Position numbers and translations under genes: made by a program
The notes under the pieces: generated by a model
Seen by the model: the letters and a program-made list of their open reading frames with translations, nothing else
Told to the model about the DNA's origin: nothing
The model's database searches: none
Source of the DNA: Dactylonectria macrodidyma
Taxonomy: Eukaryota > Ascomycota > Sordariomycetes > Hypocreales > Nectriaceae
Length of the DNA: 64,000 bases
Direction of reading: 5' to 3'
NCBI GenBank assembly: GCA_020744425.1
Contig: JAGMUV010000016.1
Location: forward strand, 124,001 to 188,000
Shown: positions 61,924 through 64,000 of the stretch, piece after piece
Numbering within the stretch: the first letter of the stretch is position 1
Layout: the number at the start of each line of letters is the position of its first letter

Positions 61924-64000
61924 ATGTCTTCTATCATGGATTTCTCCGAGACTGCCAGTGCTATTGGCAGCGCCAGCCAGTGCAGCCACCTGGACGATTC
62001 TGAACTTACAGTGGCCACCCGTGCGCTGACACCATCGTCTTCGTCAACTCCTAGCATGTCCCGCCCAAGGACATCTCCTGTTTGGGAGTACTGCCGAATA
62101 GAAGCAGGCAAGAGTACTCCGGTAGCCTGGGTCGATTCCAACGGAACGAAATGGTGGCATTGCCAGCCCTGCTTCGACAAGAAAAGAGACAAGAAATACA
62201 ACTACTCAGGTGGATCATCCACCATCGTGAATCATTTGCGCAAGGAGCACAAGATTCTGGTCTCTGGAAGACAAGAAATCCGGCGGGAAGTCACGCAAAA
62301 CCGTCTTGGAGACATCACTGCATTCCTGACGAATGAAACTCTACACTCCGCCAAGAAACGCAAGGCGACGGCAGAGGCAGATGCACTTGACCAAGCCACC
62401 CTGCGCGAGCTGTACTGCCGCTACACCGTCGTCTGCAGTCTTCCCTTTGCTCATGTTGAACAGCCTGCCTTTCGCGACTTTATCCGGTACATTTGTCCGG
62501 CTGCGGATGACTTCCTCCCGAGGTCTGGCGATACGGTTAAAAACGACTTACAATGGGGCTACGACAATAAAAAGGAGTTTGTGAAGCGAGCTCTGCAAAA
62601 TGCACTTTCCTCGATCCACATTGTTCCCGACAACTGGACATCGCCAAATTGTTTGGGCGTAATAGGATTCACAGTTCAATTCGTTACCGAAGATCATGGC
62701 CTGCAGTCCCTCGTGGTGAGGATAAAGGAGCTGGAAGGACAACACAGCGGCGAGAACATGGCAGAAGCCATCATGGAGTTCATACGAGAATATGGAATCG
62801 CATCGAAAGTTGGATACTTCATGATGGATAATGCCACCAACATGAACACCATGATCGACAAAGTCTCCGACGACTTGGAACACGAGTTCGATGTTTTCTA
62901 CGACCCTCTTCCACACCGACTTCGTTGTTTCGGCCACATCATTAATCTGGCCGTGATGGAGTTCCTCATAGGAAAGCGACCACCCACAATAGATTCCTAC
63001 CGTGGGCCGTCCGACGAGGAGGTTGAGCAATGGAGAACGCGAGGGGCAATAGGAAAACTTCATAATATCGTGGTCTACACCATGTGGACCCCCCAGCGAC
63101 TTCAAACGTTTACTGCTCTCAGCGACGGTCTGAGGTTACGGCGCGACAACGACACTCGTTGGAATTCGTGGTACAAAATGGTTGAGTGGGCACTCAGGCC
63201 TAAAGTCCGGCAAGCCATCACCATATTTTGTGCGCAAGAGCCGGCCCTGCAAGGGGATGTGCTGAATTCCTCTGACTGGGCAACTTTGGCCGAGACACAC
63301 AAATTTCTTGAGCCATTTCACGATGCTACAATGGCCAACGAAGGCATGGGAGACTCCATATCTGACGTTCTGCCTACCATGGATTATCTCCTGCATCACA
63401 TCGAGGCCTCCAAGGAGGCCACCACCCAACCCTACTTGGCTACAATGATGGAGGCGGCCTGGACCAAACTGGCCGACTACTATGAACTGACGGAAGATTC
63501 ACCGGTCTATTCAGCAGCAACAGTATTACATCCTTCTCTCAAGTGGGTTTACATGGAAAAGACGTGGGAGGACAGGAATGAGTGGATTGAGAAAGCTAAA
63601 GCTCGTGTGGGGGAACTTTGGAGGGAAACGTACAAGTCAACCACCTCCTTCTGCGCTGTTTTTCGACCAAGCTCGGCACAAGGGCCATCTACAGGACGAC
63701 CAAATGGGTACAAAATGTGGATGAAAGAGCAGAAGGCTACGATTTTCAACATGGATGATGACGAGTACGAAGTGTACTGCCGCGAGCCTGTGCTGATGGT
63801 ACCGGATCCGTTGAAATGGTGGCTAGAATCGGCCCAGCGAAGGCGATTCCCTAACTTATCCTTGATGGCCATCGACATTCTGTCGATTGCGCCTATGTCT
63901 ACTGAGACAGAGCGACTCTTCTCCAAAGCCAAACTTACGGTAACTGACCAGCGAGGATCTATGAATATTGAAACTTTGAATCTCTTGGAATGTTTGCGAT
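61924..64000 (+). CDS. hAT transposase, open to the window edge
   Basis: The frame is open from ATG at 61924 to the end of the window, at least 692 residues. A Ser-rich N-terminus is followed by a BED-type zinc finger (WWHCQPCFDKKRD...VNHLRKEH, about 78-108). The catalytic region has VPDNWTSPN with the first Asp, FMMDNATNMN with the second, and CFGHIINLAV and NDTRWNSWYKM. Near the edge is the hAT dimerisation region, LSIAPMSTETERLFSKAKLTVTDQRGSM, with the conserved Glu. It lacks a stop here because the window ends. No frameshift or stop occurs, so the gene may be active. It is unrelated at close range to the deleted hAT at 50767-51968. Confidence 0.85.
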   Translation, partial: MSSIMDFSETASAIGSASQCSHLDDSELTVATRALTPSSSSTPSMSRPRTSPVWEYCRIEAGKSTPVAWVDSNGTKWWHCQPCFDKKRDKKYNYSGGSSTIVNHLRKEHKILVSGRQEIRREVTQNRLGDITAFLTNETLHSAKKRKATAEADALDQATLRELYCRYTVVCSLPFAHVEQPAFRDFIRYICPAADDFLPRSGDTVKNDLQWGYDNKKEFVKRALQNALSSIHIVPDNWTSPNCLGVIGFTVQFVTEDHGLQSLVVRIKELEGQHSGENMAEAIMEFIREYGIASKVGYFMMDNATNMNTMIDKVSDDLEHEFDVFYDPLPHRLRCFGHIINLAVMEFLIGKRPPTIDSYRGPSDEEVEQWRTRGAIGKLHNIVVYTMWTPQRLQTFTALSDGLRLRRDNDTRWNSWYKMVEWALRPKVRQAITIFCAQEPALQGDVLNSSDWATLAETHKFLEPFHDATMANEGMGDSISDVLPTMDYLLHHIEASKEATTQPYLATMMEAAWTKLADYYELTEDSPVYSAATVLHPSLKWVYMEKTWEDRNEWIEKAKARVGELWRETYKSTTSFCAVFRPSSAQGPSTGRPNGYKMWMKEQKATIFNMDDDEYEVYCREPVLMVPDPLKWWLESAQRRRFPNLSLMAIDILSIAPMSTETERLFSKAKLTVTDQRGSMNIETLNLLECLR

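Noticed and set aside
1..64000. Secondary-metabolite cluster, rRNA or tRNA genes
   Set aside because: No synthase, rRNA or cloverleaf-type sequence was recognised in the window.

Overview
This window looks like a transposon-rich, gene-poor island from a filamentous ascomycete (Pezizomycotina). The evidence is short GT...AG introns of about 48-65 bp with CTAAC/CTGAC-type branch sites, a HET-domain gene, fungal-type pogo/Fot1 transposases and fungal Copia and Gypsy elements. Species and class cannot be fixed from the sequence. Only three genes look like intact, ordinary host genes: a HET-domain gene (27110-29167, minus), a four-exon secreted HExxH metallopeptidase (45864-47342, minus) and a RING-H2 ubiquitin ligase (57586-59113, plus). 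A casein-kinase-1-like gene (about 35877-39416) is a pseudogene broken up by insertions.

From 194 to 17769 there is one old DNA transposon with 36-bp terminal inverted repeats and a 5-bp GGTAT duplication. Without later insertions it is about 4.8 kb. It carries three genes: a small Cys-rich zinc-binding-type protein, an integrase-type DDE transposase, and a divergent acidic/basic protein on the opposite strand. Three elements have jumped into it: a Copia copy in its left end (214-5392, itself holding a 547-bp solo-LTR-like insert), an intact Copia (5732-11119), and an intact pogo element inside the transposase gene (13187-15393). I regard this three-gene element as the least familiar system in the window.

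17770-26668 holds a Copia solo LTR and a Helitron-type N-terminal gene fragment split by an intact 7.2-kb chromodomain Gypsy with apparently identical LTRs. 27-29 kb is the HET gene. 29391-33725 is a MULE with 93-bp perfect terminal repeats nested inside a nonautonomous MULE-like element.

33791-40.7 kb holds a broken piggyBac-like element, the CK1 pseudogene, a second intact pogo element and a degraded pogo transposase. 42608-44827 is a second piggyBac-like element with one stop codon. 49-56.2 kb holds a palindrome-rich hAT MITE, a pogo relic, a deleted hAT that keeps only its zinc finger and dimerisation region, a MULE relic and an intact piggyBac-like element. A Tc1/mariner relic follows, then the RING gene. 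The window ends inside a long open hAT transposase gene (61924 to the edge).

The nesting gives a relative insertion order. The target duplications of most elements can still be read, and the Copia, Gypsy, pogo and MULE copies look young, with identical or near-identical repeats and open reading frames. Older relics carry a few CGA-to-TGA or CAA-to-TAA type stops, which would fit weak RIP-like mutation but do not prove it.
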